A stretch of DNA of 64,000 nucleotides, taken from contig JAQVFR010000008.1 in the NCBI GenBank assembly GCA_028697145.1, positions 1 to 64,000 on the forward strand. The letters run 5' to 3'. The first letter of the stretch is position 1. Every line of letters begins with the position of its first letter. The notes below the pieces were generated by a model. It saw only the letters and a list, made by a program, of their open reading frames with translations. It did not search any database and had not been told where the DNA came from. Source of the DNA: Actinomycetota bacterium (GTDB lineage: Bacteria; Actinomycetota; Geothermincolia; Geothermincolales; RBG-13-55-18). The translations under genes and the position numbers were made by a program. This document shows positions 54,314 through 63,933 of this stretch, one piece after another.

Positions 54314-55999
54314 TCAGCATTCCTCGAACCGCAGTCTCACGGCCCCCCTGCTCGCGCTGGAGACGCGCCGCGCATACTCGGCCAGCACGCCCTCCGTTAC
54401 CCTTGGCGCGGGTGGCCTCCAGGCTTCCGCCCTCCGCTTCATCTCCGCGTCATCCACGGCGGCGTCGATGCGGCGCCCGGGTATGTCCAGCTCTATGACG
54501 TCCCCCTCCTCCAGCAGGGCGATAGGCCCTCCCTGCGCGGCCTCGGGGGAGATATGCCCTATCGCCGCCCCGCGCGAGCCGCCCGAGAAGCGGCCGTCGG
54601 TTATGAGCGCGACCTTGCCCGACAGGCCCATGCCCGCGAGGGTGGCGGTGGGATTGAGCATCTCGCGCATGCCGGGGCCTCCGCTCGGTCCCTCGTAGCG
54701 CACCACGATGACGTCGCCCTCGCTGATGCGTCCGGCCCGCATGGCCTCCACCGCCTCCTCCTCGCCGTCGAAGACCCGCGCGGGGCCGCGGTGGCGCAGC
54801 AGGTTCTCCGGCACGGCGGACTGCTTGACCACGGCCCCCTCCGGCGCCAGGTTTCCGCTGAGGATGGCCAGGCCGCCCGTGGGCATGTAGGGATCGTCCA
54901 CCGGCCTGAGCACCTCGGGGTTGAGGGTGTTCCTGCCCGCCACGATGTCCCCGATGCGGTCCGCAGCCACGCAAGGGGCATCGAGGTCGATGAGCCCCTT
55001 CCTGGAAAGCTCTCCCATCACCGCGGGTATGCCTCCCGCCTCGTGCAGGTCCTGCATGTGGTGGCGGCCCTCGCCCGCCGGACTGATGCGCGCCAGGTTG
55101 GGCGTGGCGTCGCATATCTCCTGTATGGTATCCAGGTCCAGCTCCAGGCGCGCCTCGTAGGCGACAGCCAGGAGGTGCAGGACGGTGTTGGACGACCCCC
55201 CGACGGCCATGTCCACCGCCAGGGCGTTGCGCAGCGACTCCGGGGTGATGATGTCTCTCGGCCTGCGCCCGATACTCAGCATCTCCATGACCGCCATGCC
55301 CGCCTCCTTGGCCAGGCGCAGGCGCTGTGCGTACACGGCGGGGATGGTGCCGTTGCCGGGAAGCCCCATGCCGATGGCCTCGGTGAGGCAGTTCATGGAG
55401 TTGGCCGTGAAGAGCCCGGCGCAGCTCCCGCAGCCCGGGCAGGCGCATTCCTCGAGCTCCGCGAGTTCCTCCGCCTCCATGCGTCCCGCCTCCACCGCGC
55501 CCTGCGCCTCCATGACGGTGATGAAATCCACGTCGCGGGCGCGGTGGCGTCCCGCCAGCATGGGCCCGCCGCTCACCACCACCGTCGGGATGTTCACCCG
55601 CGCCGCCGCCATGAGCATGCCGGGATCGATCTTGTCGCAATTGGTCACCAGCACCATGGCGTCGAAAGCCTGCGCCCTGGCCATCATCTCCACGCTGTCA
55701 GCGATGATCTCGCGCGAGGGCAGCGAGTAGTGCATGCCGGCATGCCCCATGGCGATGCCGTCGCAGATGCCGATGACCCCGAACTGCATGGGAGTCCCCC
55801 CCGCCATGCGCACGCCCGCCTTCACCGCGTCCGCCACCTGCTGCAGGTGGGTGTGTCCGGGTATGACCTCGTTCGCCGCGCAGGCCACCCCCACCCAGGG
55901 CTGCCCGATCTCGCGGTCGGTGTAGCCGATGGCCTTGAGCAGGGAGCGGTGGGGCGCCCTCGCCAGGCCCTTTTTCGCGGAGTCGCTTATAAGTCCCAT
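54314..55999 (-). CDS. ilvD: Dihydroxyacid dehydratase
   Basis: About 561 residues with Fe-S cysteines in [21 protein letters not shown] and a third upstream, and the [12 protein letters not shown] motif. It dehydrates dihydroxyisovalerate. ATG 55999 has GGAGGG. It is the first gene after the operon promoter at 56054-56082. Confidence 0.93.
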   Translation of the reverse strand: MGLISDSAKKGLARAPHRSLLKAIGYTDREIGQPWVGVACAANEVIPGHTHLQQVADAVKAGVRMAGGTPMQFGVIGICDGIAMGHAGMHYSLPSREIIADSVEMMARAQAFDAMVLVTNCDKIDPGMLMAAARVNIPTVVVSGGPMLAGRHRARDVDFITVMEAQGAVEAGRMEAEELAELEECACPGCGSCAGLFTANSMNCLTEAIGMGLPGNGTIPAVYAQRLRLAKEAGMAVMEMLSIGRRPRDIITPESLRNALAVDMAVGGSSNTVLHLLAVAYEARLELDLDTIQEICDATPNLARISPAGEGRHHMQDLHEAGGIPAVMGELSRKGLIDLDAPCVAADRIGDIVAGRNTLNPEVLRPVDDPYMPTGGLAILSGNLAPEGAVVKQSAVPENLLRHRGPARVFDGEEEAVEAMRAGRISEGDVIVVRYEGPSGGPGMREMLNPTATLAGMGLSGKVALITDGRFSGGSRGAAIGHISPEAAQGGPIALLEEGDVIELDIPGRRIDAAVDDAEMKRRAEAWRPPAPRVTEGVLAEYARRVSSASRGAVRLRFEEC

Positions 56000-56053
56000 T
56001 ATTTCCCTCCGGTATAGCAAAGAAGGCAATCGGAAACCGCAGTTATAGACTGT

Positions 56054-56082
56054 ATTATTTAGATAATGGAAGCGGTCGTCAA
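56054..56082 (-). promoter_or_regulatory. Promoter of the branched-chain operon
   Basis: On the minus strand TTGACG (56077-56082), 17 bases, AATAAT (56054-56059); each box is 5/6 to consensus. It is ~55 bases before ilvD. No T-box, leader peptide or attenuator is visible in the short leader. Confidence 0.65.
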
Positions 56083-56146
56083 GGTTTCCCCCGTCTGCTC
56101 CATGACTCGCCGACAGGGCTGTGGGACTTATCCTGGCCTCAATCCT

Positions 56147-56545
56147 TTACCTCCCACCAACGCCCTGCTCTCTCCGGAAGACCATGATGCAGGCGTCGCG
56201 CATGTATTCGATGCCGCTTTTTTCGCAGTATGCCGCCGCCTCGTCGCATTCCGAACCCGGCTGCATCCATATGCGCTCTATGCCCGCCTGCTCAGCCTCC
56301 CTCACCACCTTCTCCGTGACCTCGGGAGGGACCACGGTGATGACCAGGTCAGGCCTGCGCGGCAGGCTTGCCAGGTCCGGGTAGCAAGGGACCCCTTCTA
56401 TCTCATCGCAAGCGGGATTCACGCCGTAAGCCTCGTAGCCGCCATGTTTGAGGTCCATGAGCACCTTGTAGCCGAACTTCCCGCGGTCCCTGGAAGCTCC
56501 CACTACCGCGACGACTTCTATCTGCCGCAGGTCCAGGTCCATCAT
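56147..56545 (-). CDS. CoA-binding domain protein
   Basis: A 132-residue Rossmann-like YccU/CoA_binding protein: VVAVVGASRDRGKFGYKV for the nucleotide, LVITVVPPEVTEKVV, and IWMQPGSECDEAA at the C-terminal part. It may bind CoA; its function is not known. ATG 56545 (or 56542). Confidence 0.83.
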   Translation of the reverse strand: MMDLDLRQIEVVAVVGASRDRGKFGYKVLMDLKHGGYEAYGVNPACDEIEGVPCYPDLASLPRRPDLVITVVPPEVTEKVVREAEQAGIERIWMQPGSECDEAAAYCEKSGIEYMRDACIMVFRREQGVGGR

Positions 56546-56689
56546 CTCACATCACTCCCCAAACCCATTCTAGCAGAACCGTTCCCAATCGCCTTCGGGT
56601 GGCATGCAGGCATTGCCTGTGTTCCGTCTCATGCCGGCGATTACCACCGTGCGGCAGTGACCAGCTCGTGAGACATCGCCCTTTTCACC

Positions 56690-56721
56690 AACAGGGCCAG
56701 GCCAAACGGCCTGGCCCTGTT
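56690..56721 (-). terminator. Hairpin after DUF5320-like gene
   Basis: A 14-bp perfect stem (AACAGGGCCAGGCC with GGCCTGGCCCTGTT) and loop AAAC sits 17 bases past the stop codon of the DUF5320 gene. The T-rich side (TTTCTCGTT) is on the plus strand. Confidence 0.65.
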
Positions 56722-56737
56722 TCTCGTTGTCAAGCCT

Positions 56738-57043
56738 CTATTCGTCAGCCTTCTCGAGGTCGTCGATACGCTTGCTGATGTTCTCCAACTGCTGGGTGAG
56801 CAGCTCGGACTGCCTCTTCAGATAATCCAGCTCGTTGAAGCCTCCGGCCGCCGGCCCCATTCCTGCGCCTGCCTGAAACGCCTGCTGCATCTGCGGGGTA
56901 GGCCATCTGCCGGTCATGATGTATTCCGCGCAAGGTCCCAATCCGCTGGCGCTACGCCCCTGCCATCCCGGGCTGTAACCGAACCTCATCCACCCCGGAA
57001 GGCCGGTAGCATAGTACATGTTCCTATTGCCATAACCTCCCAC
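56738..57043 (-). CDS. DUF5320-like protein (small, coiled-coil C-terminus)
   Basis: A 101-residue protein. The Gly/Tyr-rich N-terminus (MGGYGNRNMYYATGLPGWMR) resembles DUF5320; the last ~35 residues form a coiled coil (LKRQSELLTQQLENISKRI). GTG at 57043 has AAGGAGGG. Function unknown; such proteins often accompany NifB/NifX-like or ParA metal-cluster genes, none of which is in the window. Confidence 0.75.
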   Translation of the reverse strand: MGGYGNRNMYYATGLPGWMRFGYSPGWQGRSASGLGPCAEYIMTGRWPTPQMQQAFQAGAGMGPAAGGFNELDYLKRQSELLTQQLENISKRIDDLEKADE

Positions 57044-57085
57044 TTGCGACCCTCCTTCCGTTCACGATAGTCTCCTCGAGCACAC

Positions 57086-57334
57086 TCAATAGCCGGGGCC
57101 GTACCCGCCCCAGACGCCTCCTGGTCCAGCACCTCCAGGCAACCACGGCGCCGATGCGGGATATTCTCCGCTCCCATAGATTCCCGGACTCATGGCTCCC
57201 GAATAACCGTATCCGGGGTAAGCCCACCATCGCCTCGGCAGCCATGGATAGAACCTGCAGTGCGGATAGGGATTTCCTCTTCCCCTTCCCGGCCTGCCTC
57301 CGAAACCGGAGCCTCCTCTTCCTCTCGGCGGCAT
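57086..57334 (-). CDS. DUF5320-like Gly/Pro/Tyr-rich protein
   Basis: An 82-residue protein with strong Gly/Tyr/Pro bias (GRGGSGFGGRPGRGRG, WWAYPGYGYSG). It has a perfect AGGAGGTGAG at 57334 and a strong promoter upstream, so it is likely expressed. It is followed after 42 bases by a second gene of this type. No catalytic motif is seen. Confidence 0.7.
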   Translation of the reverse strand: MPPRGRGGSGFGGRPGRGRGNPYPHCRFYPWLPRRWWAYPGYGYSGAMSPGIYGSGEYPASAPWLPGGAGPGGVWGGYGPGY

Positions 57335-57360
57335 CTGCTCACCTCCTATATCTTTACGGT

Positions 57361-57405
57361 CATATGCCCATAATCATGATAACGCCTTAATTGGGCATAT
57401 GTCAA
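57361..57405 (-). promoter_or_regulatory. Promoter with inverted repeat operator for the DUF5320-like pair
   Basis: Minus strand: perfect -35 TTGACA (57400-57405), 18 bases, TATCAT (57376-57381). Perfect 10-bp arms CATATGCCCA (57361-57370) and TGGGCATATG (57392-57401) flank the -10; the outer arm overlaps the -35. This is the shape of a repressor or activator dyad. Confidence 0.7.
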
Positions 57406-57538
57406 ATATTCAATGGCACCTGCAAGGCGGCGTCATGAGGGGTGGATTTGCACCATACCGTCCAGCATGCGAGCGAGACCGTGGTATCAAGAGGGAGCCG
57501 GTCCAAACGGCCAAAGGCGCGTATCAGTGCGCGACAGC

Positions 57539-58534
57539 CTAAAGCCTCGCGATTATCGCATCCGCCATATCCGAGGTCCCGGCCTCGCCGCCCAGGTCGT
57601 AGGTGACCGTCTTGCCCTCGGCTATGACCGCCGCCGTCGCGCCGTAGATGCGCCGCGCCGCCTCCTCCTCGCCGATGTGGTGCAGCATGAGCACGCCGGT
57701 GAGGATCTGGGCGGTGGGGTTGACCTTGTTCATGCCCGTGTACTTGGGCGCGCTGCCGTGCACCGGTTCGAAGACCTGTATATCCTCGCCGATATTGGCG
57801 CTGGGAGCTACCCCCAGCCCTCCCACCAGCCCGGCGCAGAGGTCGGAGATGATGTCTCCGTAGAGGTTGGGCAGGACCAGCACGTCGTAGATATGCGGTT
57901 TCTGCACCAGCTGCATGGCCATGTTGTCCACGATGCGGTCCTCGAACTCGATATCCGGGTAGGCCGTCGCCACGCTCCGCGCGACCTCGAGGAAGAGGCC
58001 ATCGGTGAACTTTAGTATGTTGGCCTTGTGCACCGCGGTGACCTTGCTCCGCCCCTCGCGGCGGGCGTAGTCGAAGGCGAAGCGGCAGACGCGCTCGGAC
58101 GCCCCGCGGGTGATGAGCTTGATGCTCTCCGCCGTGTCCTCGTCCACCTGGCGCTCGATGCCGGCGTAGAGATCCTCGGTGTTCTCCCTCACCACCACCA
58201 GGTCGATGTCCCTGTAGGGCGAGCGCACGCCCTCGATGCTCTTCGCCGGGCGCAGGTTGACGTAGAGGTCGAGTTCCTTGCGCAGGGCGACGTTGATGCT
58301 GCGGAAACCGGAACCGACCGGGGTGGTGACCGGTCCCTTCATGGCCACCTTGTTCTCACGGATGGAATCCAGCACGTGGGCGGGCAGGGGGGTGCCGTAT
58401 TTCTCCATGACGCCGGCCCCCGCCTCCTGCACTTCCCATGCTATCTCCACTCCCGCCGCCTCGATGATCCTGCGGCAGGCCTCGACGATTTCCGGCCCTA
58501 TGCCGTCGCCCGGTATCAGGGTAACCTTCCTCAT
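57539..58534 (-). CDS. Isocitrate dehydrogenase-like (NAD type) decarboxylating dehydrogenase
   Basis: A 331-residue member of the isocitrate/isopropylmalate dehydrogenase family. The recognition strand [18 protein letters not shown] has Ser79, Asn81 and Arg85, the isocitrate-type SxNxxxR pattern, instead of the LLxxR of LeuB at 43311. [15 protein letters not shown] and [16 protein letters not shown] complete the family pattern. It should act on isocitrate (or homoisocitrate). ATG 58534 overlaps the upstream gene's stop by 4 bases. Confidence 0.83.
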   Translation of the reverse strand: MRKVTLIPGDGIGPEIVEACRRIIEAAGVEIAWEVQEAGAGVMEKYGTPLPAHVLDSIRENKVAMKGPVTTPVGSGFRSINVALRKELDLYVNLRPAKSIEGVRSPYRDIDLVVVRENTEDLYAGIERQVDEDTAESIKLITRGASERVCRFAFDYARREGRSKVTAVHKANILKFTDGLFLEVARSVATAYPDIEFEDRIVDNMAMQLVQKPHIYDVLVLPNLYGDIISDLCAGLVGGLGVAPSANIGEDIQVFEPVHGSAPKYTGMNKVNPTAQILTGVLMLHHIGEEEAARRIYGATAAVIAEGKTVTYDLGGEAGTSDMADAIIARL

Positions 58535-59040
58535 AGCTCGAATCCTCCATGTTTCCTCAGGTATGCGGTGAGCCCGCCCTCCGCGAGGATGTCCATCATC
58601 ACGGCGGGCAGCGGTGTTATCTCGGCCTCGCTTCCACGGGTTAGGTTCCTCACCCTGCCCGCCCCCAGGTCGACCTCCAGCTCGTCACCGGCCTCGATGC
58701 CGGCCGTGTCGCACTCCACAGCGGGCAGTCCCTTGTTGATGGCGTTGCGGAAGAAGATGCGCGCGAAGGAGCGGGCCAGGACGGCACTTACCCCGGCGTG
58801 CTTGATGACCAGGGGGGCCTGCTCCCGGGACGAGCCGCAGCCGAAGTTGCCACCGGCGACGATGAAATCTCCCGGCTGCACCCTTGCGTAGAAGTCGGGG
58901 TCGATGTCCTCCATGCAATGGCAGGCCAGCTCGTCCATGTCCAGCGTCTTGAACTTGTATTTGCCCGAGATGATGTAGTCGGTGTTGACGTCGTCCCCGA
59001 ATACATGGGCCTTACCCCTCAGTATCATGTCCCGGTCCAT
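58531..59040 (-). CDS. Aconitase/IPM-isomerase family small subunit (second copy)
   Basis: A 169-residue swivel subunit. Its substrate loop, [16 protein letters not shown], differs from ARYLTLTDPAEL of leuD at 44463, so specificity is probably different; [12 protein letters not shown] is intact. It partners the large subunit just upstream and precedes the IDH-like gene. ATG 59040 has a weak ribosome binding site. Confidence 0.85.
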   Translation of the reverse strand: MDRDMILRGKAHVFGDDVNTDYIISGKYKFKTLDMDELACHCMEDIDPDFYARVQPGDFIVAGGNFGCGSSREQAPLVIKHAGVSAVLARSFARIFFRNAINKGLPAVECDTAGIEAGDELEVDLGAGRVRNLTRGSEAEITPLPAVMMDILAEGGLTAYLRKHGGFEL

Positions 59041-59065
59041 GAGCTTGTTCCTTTTCCTTCCGTGC

Positions 59066-60319
59066 TTACAGCATGCGGCGGGGGTCGGTTATCTTTCCAG
59101 CCACCGCGCTCGCCGCCACGGTGGCGGGGCTTGCCAGGTAGATAAAGGCGTTGGCGTTGCCCATTCGGCCCTTGAAGTTGCGGTTGGCGGTGGATATCAC
59201 CCGCTCCCCGTCTGATGGCACGCCGTTATGGGTGCCCACGCACGGTCCGCATCCCGGGGTCACGAATGCCGCGCCGGCCTCTATCAGCCTCTGCGCTACG
59301 CCCCTGTCCATGGCGTCCATGAGCACCTGCCGGGACGCGGGCGCCACGATGAGGCGCACCTCGGGGCTTACCCTCCTGCCGGCCAGGATGCGGGCCGCCA
59401 CCTCCAGGTCCTCCAGGCGCCCGTTGGTGCAGGTGCCGATGACCGCCTCCTGTATGGGGGTGCCCTCCACCTCCTCCACCGGCCTCGCGTTGTCCACACG
59501 GTGTGGCTCCGCCACCTGGGGCGTCAGGCCGCCGAGGTCGCATTCCCTCACCTCCGCGTAGTCGGCATCCGGGTCGGGAGCTGCCGGTGCGCAGGAGCGC
59601 GTAACGCGTCCTTCCAGCCACGCCATGGTCTTCTCGTCCGCCTCCATGAGTCCCGCCTTGGCCCCCATCTCCACCGCCATGTTGGATATGGTGAAGCGCG
59701 CCTCCACGCTCAGCGAGTCTATCACCTCGCCGCCGTACTCCACCGCCAGGTAGGTGGCGCCGTCCGCCGTGATCTCGCCGGCCAGGAAGAGGGCGACGTC
59801 CTTGGAATAGACGCCTTCCTGCAGCTTGCCTTGCAGTTCCAGGCGCATGGTGGGCGGGACCTTGAACCACAGCTTGCCGGTGAGCATGGCCGCGGCCAGG
59901 TCGGTGGACCCCACCCCGGTCGAGAAGGCGTTGATGGCACCGTAAGTGGTGGTGTGTGAATCGGCCCCGATGACGATGTCGCCGGGCGCCACGTGGCCCT
60001 GTTCGGGCAGGAGGCAGTGGCACACCCCGCACCCCACGTCGTATATGCCCACCCCCTGCTCCGCGGCGAAGGCGCGCATCATGGCGTGGAGGTTTGACAC
60101 CCCCTCCAGGGGGCTGGGCGCGCTGTGGTCTATGACCAGCGCCACCCGCGATGGGTCCTGCACCTTTTCGCCGCCGAGCTCGCGGAAGGCATTGACAGCC
60201 AGGGGCGACGTGCCGTCCTGGCCCATCATGAAGTCCACCTTCGTGACCACCAGTTCCCCCGCCCTCACATCGCGGCCACAGTGGGCGGAGAATATCCTCT
60301 CCGCAATGGTCATACCCAT
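59066..60319 (-). CDS. Aconitase/IPM-isomerase family large subunit (second copy)
   Basis: About 417 residues. Fe-S cysteines lie in VIGTCTNGRLED and TPGCGPCVGTHNG; GADSHTTTYGAINAF is the substrate loop. With the small subunit and IDH-like gene it makes an operon that could convert citrate (or homocitrate) to a 2-oxoacid. ATG 60319 has GAGGAG; the extra 11 codons before it are not used. Confidence 0.87.
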   Translation of the reverse strand: MGMTIAERIFSAHCGRDVRAGELVVTKVDFMMGQDGTSPLAVNAFRELGGEKVQDPSRVALVIDHSAPSPLEGVSNLHAMMRAFAAEQGVGIYDVGCGVCHCLLPEQGHVAPGDIVIGADSHTTTYGAINAFSTGVGSTDLAAAMLTGKLWFKVPPTMRLELQGKLQEGVYSKDVALFLAGEITADGATYLAVEYGGEVIDSLSVEARFTISNMAVEMGAKAGLMEADEKTMAWLEGRVTRSCAPAAPDPDADYAEVRECDLGGLTPQVAEPHRVDNARPVEEVEGTPIQEAVIGTCTNGRLEDLEVAARILAGRRVSPEVRLIVAPASRQVLMDAMDRGVAQRLIEAGAAFVTPGCGPCVGTHNGVPSDGERVISTANRNFKGRMGNANAFIYLASPATVAASAVAGKITDPRRML

Positions 60320-60922
60320 CGATCCACTCCTCGCGTATCCTCTTGATTTCATGCGTAATTGCTGCTCTTGCAGTTATTTCGCGGTCCTGCGGCGCCTGCT
60401 TTCCCGGACCACGGCTATCATTATCGACTACAACCCTCCATTTCGCAAAGACCAAGCTCAAAACCAACTGGGGGTCTTGTTTTTTGCATACCGCGGTATG
60501 TTGCTTGTTGGCAACCGGGGTCTTATCGCGTTCGTGCAAGAAGTGACCCCCATGGCTTGTGTCCGAGGTGGTTCACGTTCTTCCCGGCGTTGGTCTGGAG
60601 GGGAGTGGTCTCGAACGGCAGGGGTGGCTGTCTATCGATGCGCCGGGCATGAGGTAATGCGGGTTGGGGCCAGGATAAATCCTGGCCCGCAGCGCTTCGC
60701 GTCGCTCCGCTCTGATAGGCGGGTATGGGCTCGGTCTTGACATTCCTCGCCTGCGGCTCGGACGCAAAACCGAGCCCGTGTGGCGGATTGGGGAGAGGGC
60801 GCGGGTGCGCGGACGGGCGGGTTATGGATAGGGCGGGGTTAATGATAAAATATCCTGGATGTTCAAAAGACCGTCACGGGTCGTAAACCCGCTGGATTCG
60901 TGAAAGCTCGAAGGAGGAAGAC
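60320..60922. repeat. Intergenic repeat region with mosaic repeat copy B
   Basis: 60470-60551 (GGGGGTC...TGACCCCC) and 60727-60777 (GGGCTCGGT...ACCGAGCCC) match blocks 238-322 and 681-729 of copy A, in the same order. The 60560-60830 stretch is otherwise similar to copy A but lacks its middle ~160 bases. No gene is seen; the lpdA promoter is probably within 60830-60910 (a TAAAAT at 60846-60851 is suggestive). Confidence 0.75.
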
Positions 60923-62332
60923 ATGGCAGCAGATTCGCAGAAAGCCAAGGTAGTAGTCATCGGGGCAGGCCCGGGAGGATACGTGGCCGCCATCAGGGCG
61001 GCCCAGCTGGGCAGCGGGGTGGTACTGGTGGAGAAAAACCTCCTGGGAGGGACCTGCCTCAACTGGGGCTGTATACCGACAAAAGCCCTGCTCGCTTGCG
61101 CAGAGGCGCTGGAGGTCATCAAGGATGCGGATGAATATGGCATCAAGGTCTCCGATCCCGTTCCCGACCTCAAGGCCATGGTCGAGCGCAAGGAGAAGAT
61201 AAGCGAGCAGCTTCGTAACGGCATCGCGCAGCTTCTCAAGGCCAACAAGGTGGAATACGTGAAGGGAACGGCCTCCCTGGCCTCACCCGGCCAGGTGAAG
61301 GTGGCCACGGACGAGGGCGAGAAGGTCATCGAAACCGAGAGAGTGATACTCGCCACCGGATCCGAGCCGGCACGCCTGCCCACCTTCGACTTCGACCAGC
61401 CGGCCATACTCACCTCGACGGAGGGGCTGGAGCTCACCGAGATCCCCAAGTCCATGATCATCGTCGGCAGCGGCGTGGTGGGCTCGGAGTTCGCCACCAT
61501 CTACAATGCCCTCGGGACCAAGGTCACCATGGTGGAGCTCATGTCCCGCATCCTCCCCACCGAGGACGACCGCATCTCACAGCAGATGAAGCGCATCCTG
61601 AACAAGAAGGGGATCGAGATACTCACCGAGACCACCATCGACGAGATGGTGGAATACCGTTCCGACGGCGTGAAGGCCAAGCTCTCCAGCGGCGATATCC
61701 TCGAGGCGGACAAGCTGCTGGTCTCCATTGGCAGGTCCCTCAACTCAGCCGGGCTCGGTCTGGACGAGGTCGGTGTCGAACTCGGCAAGCGCGGCGAGAT
61801 CGTCGTCAATGAACGCATGGAGACCAGCGTGCCAGGGGTCTACGCCATCGGCGACGTGGTCGGAGGGATCCTCCTCGCCCACGTTGCCTCCTTCGAGGGA
61901 GTCTGCGCCGCGGAAAACGCCATGGGCGTGGACGCGGTCATGAACTACAACGTCGTTCCCGCCTGCATCTTCACCGAACCGGAGATCGCCAGCGTCGGCC
62001 TGACGCCCTCCAAGGCCGAGGAGCAGGGCGTGGAGACCCGCATCGGCCGCTTCATGTTCGGTGGCCTGGGCAAGGCCCTGGCCATGGGCAAGGGGCAGGG
62101 TTTCATCCAGTTGGTGGTGGATGCTTCGTCGGACAAGATCATCGGCTGCCAGATCATGAGCGCCCATGCCTCCGACCTCATACACGAGCTGGCCCTGGCC
62201 ATCCAGATGGGCATAACCGCGGAACAGATCGGGAGGACGGTCCACGCTCATCCCAGCCTCGCGGAGGCAGTCATGGAAGCGGCGGAAGCGGCTCACGGCC
62301 GCGCCATACACGCCGCCCCGGCACGCAAATAA
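60923..62332 (+). CDS. lpdA: Dihydrolipoyl dehydrogenase
   Basis: A 469-residue flavoprotein. FAD motif VVIGAGPGGYVAAIRAA, redox disulfide Cys45/Cys50 in GGTCLNWGCIPTKAL, second nucleotide motif IIVGSGVVGSEFA and the C-terminal catalytic His in VHAHPSLAEAV are present. It reoxidises dihydrolipoate of a lipoyl protein, here probably GcvH, whose gene is next. ATG 60923 has AAGGAGG. Confidence 0.94.
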   Translation: MAADSQKAKVVVIGAGPGGYVAAIRAAQLGSGVVLVEKNLLGGTCLNWGCIPTKALLACAEALEVIKDADEYGIKVSDPVPDLKAMVERKEKISEQLRNGIAQLLKANKVEYVKGTASLASPGQVKVATDEGEKVIETERVILATGSEPARLPTFDFDQPAILTSTEGLELTEIPKSMIIVGSGVVGSEFATIYNALGTKVTMVELMSRILPTEDDRISQQMKRILNKKGIEILTETTIDEMVEYRSDGVKAKLSSGDILEADKLLVSIGRSLNSAGLGLDEVGVELGKRGEIVVNERMETSVPGVYAIGDVVGGILLAHVASFEGVCAAENAMGVDAVMNYNVVPACIFTEPEIASVGLTPSKAEEQGVETRIGRFMFGGLGKALAMGKGQGFIQLVVDASSDKIIGCQIMSAHASDLIHELALAIQMGITAEQIGRTVHAHPSLAEAVMEAAEAAHGRAIHAAPARK

Positions 62333-62405
62333 GGCTTGATGGCATACGGATAGCGGTTGCGATATTATTGCATAGTCGTAAACGAGCTACGTGGAGGTGA
62401 AGTAG

Positions 62406-62786
62406 ATGTATCCCGAGGACCTCAAGTATCATGCGGAGCACTGCTGGGCAAGGATCGACGGCAACATGGCCACCCTGGGAATAACCTATTACGCCCAGGA
62501 CCAGTTGGGGGAGATAGTCTTCCTCGAGCTTCCCGAGACGGGGACGGAGGTAGGGGCGGGCAAGCCCTATGCCGAGATCGAGTCCGTAAAGTCGGTTTCC
62601 GACGTATATAGCCCGGTGAACGGGACCATCGTCGAGACCAACAAGGAAGTGGTCGAGGCGCCGGAGATCATCAACGAGGACTGCTACGAGGCAGGCTGGA
62701 TGGTCAAGGTCGAGCTGGCGGAGGATTCCGGGGTCGAAGACCTCCTGGACGCAGCCGCCTACGAGAAGCTGGTCGCCGAGTCATAA
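62406..62786 (+). CDS. gcvH: Glycine cleavage system H protein
   Basis: A 126-residue lipoyl-carrier. Lys62 in EIESVKSVSDVYSP is the lipoylated residue. The rest is the hammerhead fold with VVEAPEIINEDCYEAGWM. With LpdA it belongs to glycine cleavage; gcvT and gcvP are not in the window. ATG 62406 has GGAGGTGA. Confidence 0.94.
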   Translation: MYPEDLKYHAEHCWARIDGNMATLGITYYAQDQLGEIVFLELPETGTEVGAGKPYAEIESVKSVSDVYSPVNGTIVETNKEVVEAPEIINEDCYEAGWMVKVELAEDSGVEDLLDAAAYEKLVAES

Positions 62787-62813
62787 ACCGATTGCAGAGC
62801 AGAGAACGAGTCG

Positions 62814-62840
62814 AAGCGGGGGTCCACCGATCCCCGCTTT
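62814..62840 (+). terminator. Terminator of lpdA-gcvH
   Basis: AAGCGGGG (62814-62821) pairs with CCCCGCTT (62832-62839) around a 10-nt loop, then TGCGC. It starts 27 bases after the gcvH stop. Confidence 0.65.
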
Positions 62841-62970
62841 GCGCTTCTCGCGGCCGGTTACGGGACCAGTCCCCCTGCGGCTTCTTCTCTTCGGGGGCCA
62901 GGTTGATCAAGGGCGGGGGTCGCCCCCCGCCGCATACCCTCTCCGTTCACCGCGGAGTGCTCTAGACGCT

Positions 62971-63933
62971 TCAACTGCTGTTCCCGGGAAGGTCCTCCAT
63001 GAGCTGCTCCAGCTCATCCAGCAGATCCTGCAGCTGTTCGGGGCTCATATTCTCCAGGTCTTCGAGGCTCATCCCTTCGGGCAGGAAGCTCTCTAAATCC
63101 TCCATGTCCTCCAGGTTGAAGCCCTCCATGTCCCCCATGTCGAGGTCCTCCAGGTCCCCCATGTCGAGGTCATCCATGTCGAAGTCCACGTCGCCCCCCA
63201 TGGAGCCCGGCATTGGATCCTGGGTGAGGTACCATCTGCCGCCCTTCTTCGTCATCTCGAACACCATGGGATCATCGGCCAGGTCATACTCCTGTTCGAA
63301 TCCCATGACGGAAAAGACGGCGTTGCCCTCCGTGGTCACCACCGTGGCGCTGCTCCCTTGCTCCGACTTGAGCTCCAGGGCATAATCCTCGAACTTCACC
63401 GTCATCATCTCGAAGCTCATCTTCAGCAATTCCTTCATATCCATGCCCTCGAAGATCTCGATGTCCTCCAGGAAGCCTTCCTCGAAACAGGCCAGGTAAG
63501 CGTCTACGTCGCCTTTCTCCATGGCGCTTATATACTTTTCGGCCAGCGCTATGGGTTCATCCGTTCCGCCGCCTCCGTCTCTCCACATGGTCAGCCACAG
63601 CACCAGCACCACGATTCCCGCGACGACGAGAACTCCTCCTATCAAGCCCACCAGGAGCGCCGCCTTGCTCTTCCTTGGGGGAGGTCCGGGAGCATACCCC
63701 GGCGCGGGAGGTTCTTCCCCGGCCGCTTCGGTGGTGGGGGGAGCCTGCGCCGGGATCCCGGCTTGCGGCAGCGGCTGCGTGGCCTCCTGCGTCACCGGCG
63801 GCACGGGAGCGGTGGCGGCGTCACCGGCGCCGGCGGGACCTCCCAGGGCCGCCCCGCAGTCTGTGCAGAACGACGCTCCTTCCTTCACCGGTTTGCCGCA
63901 GCCCGGACATGTCTTCTCTGCTTCTCCGTTCAT
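62971..63933 (-). CDS. Zinc-ribbon membrane protein with acidic repeat C-terminus
   Basis: About 320 residues. A CPGCGKPV...FCTDCGAA zinc ribbon (CxxC...CxxC) opens it, then a Pro/Ala linker and one membrane helix (AALLVGLIGGVLVVAGIVVLVLW is split by its own length). An external NTF2/DUF4878-like domain follows. The last ~80 residues are Asp/Glu/Met/Leu repeats (DLDMGDLEDLDMGD). Function is not known. ATG 63933 has GGGAGG. Confidence 0.75.
   Translation of the reverse strand: MNGEAEKTCPGCGKPVKEGASFCTDCGAALGGPAGAGDAATAPVPPVTQEATQPLPQAGIPAQAPPTTEAAGEEPPAPGYAPGPPPRKSKAALLVGLIGGVLVVAGIVVLVLWLTMWRDGGGGTDEPIALAEKYISAMEKGDVDAYLACFEEGFLEDIEIFEGMDMKELLKMSFEMMTVKFEDYALELKSEQGSSATVVTTEGNAVFSVMGFEQEYDLADDPMVFEMTKKGGRWYLTQDPMPGSMGGDVDFDMDDLDMGDLEDLDMGDMEGFNLEDMEDLESFLPEGMSLEDLENMSPEQLQDLLDELEQLMEDLPGNSS

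Noticed and set aside
52336-54498. Long plus-strand open frames over ilvB and over other minus-strand genes
   Set aside because: High GC content keeps antisense frames open; the opposite strand holds clear family members.
56000-56053. T-box or leader-peptide attenuator before ilvD
   Set aside because: The leader is only about 50 bases with no terminator/antiterminator pair or Leu/Val/Ile-rich peptide.
60830-60922. Glycine riboswitch upstream of lpdA-gcvH
   Set aside because: The stretch is too short for the tandem aptamers and I see no glycine-aptamer core.
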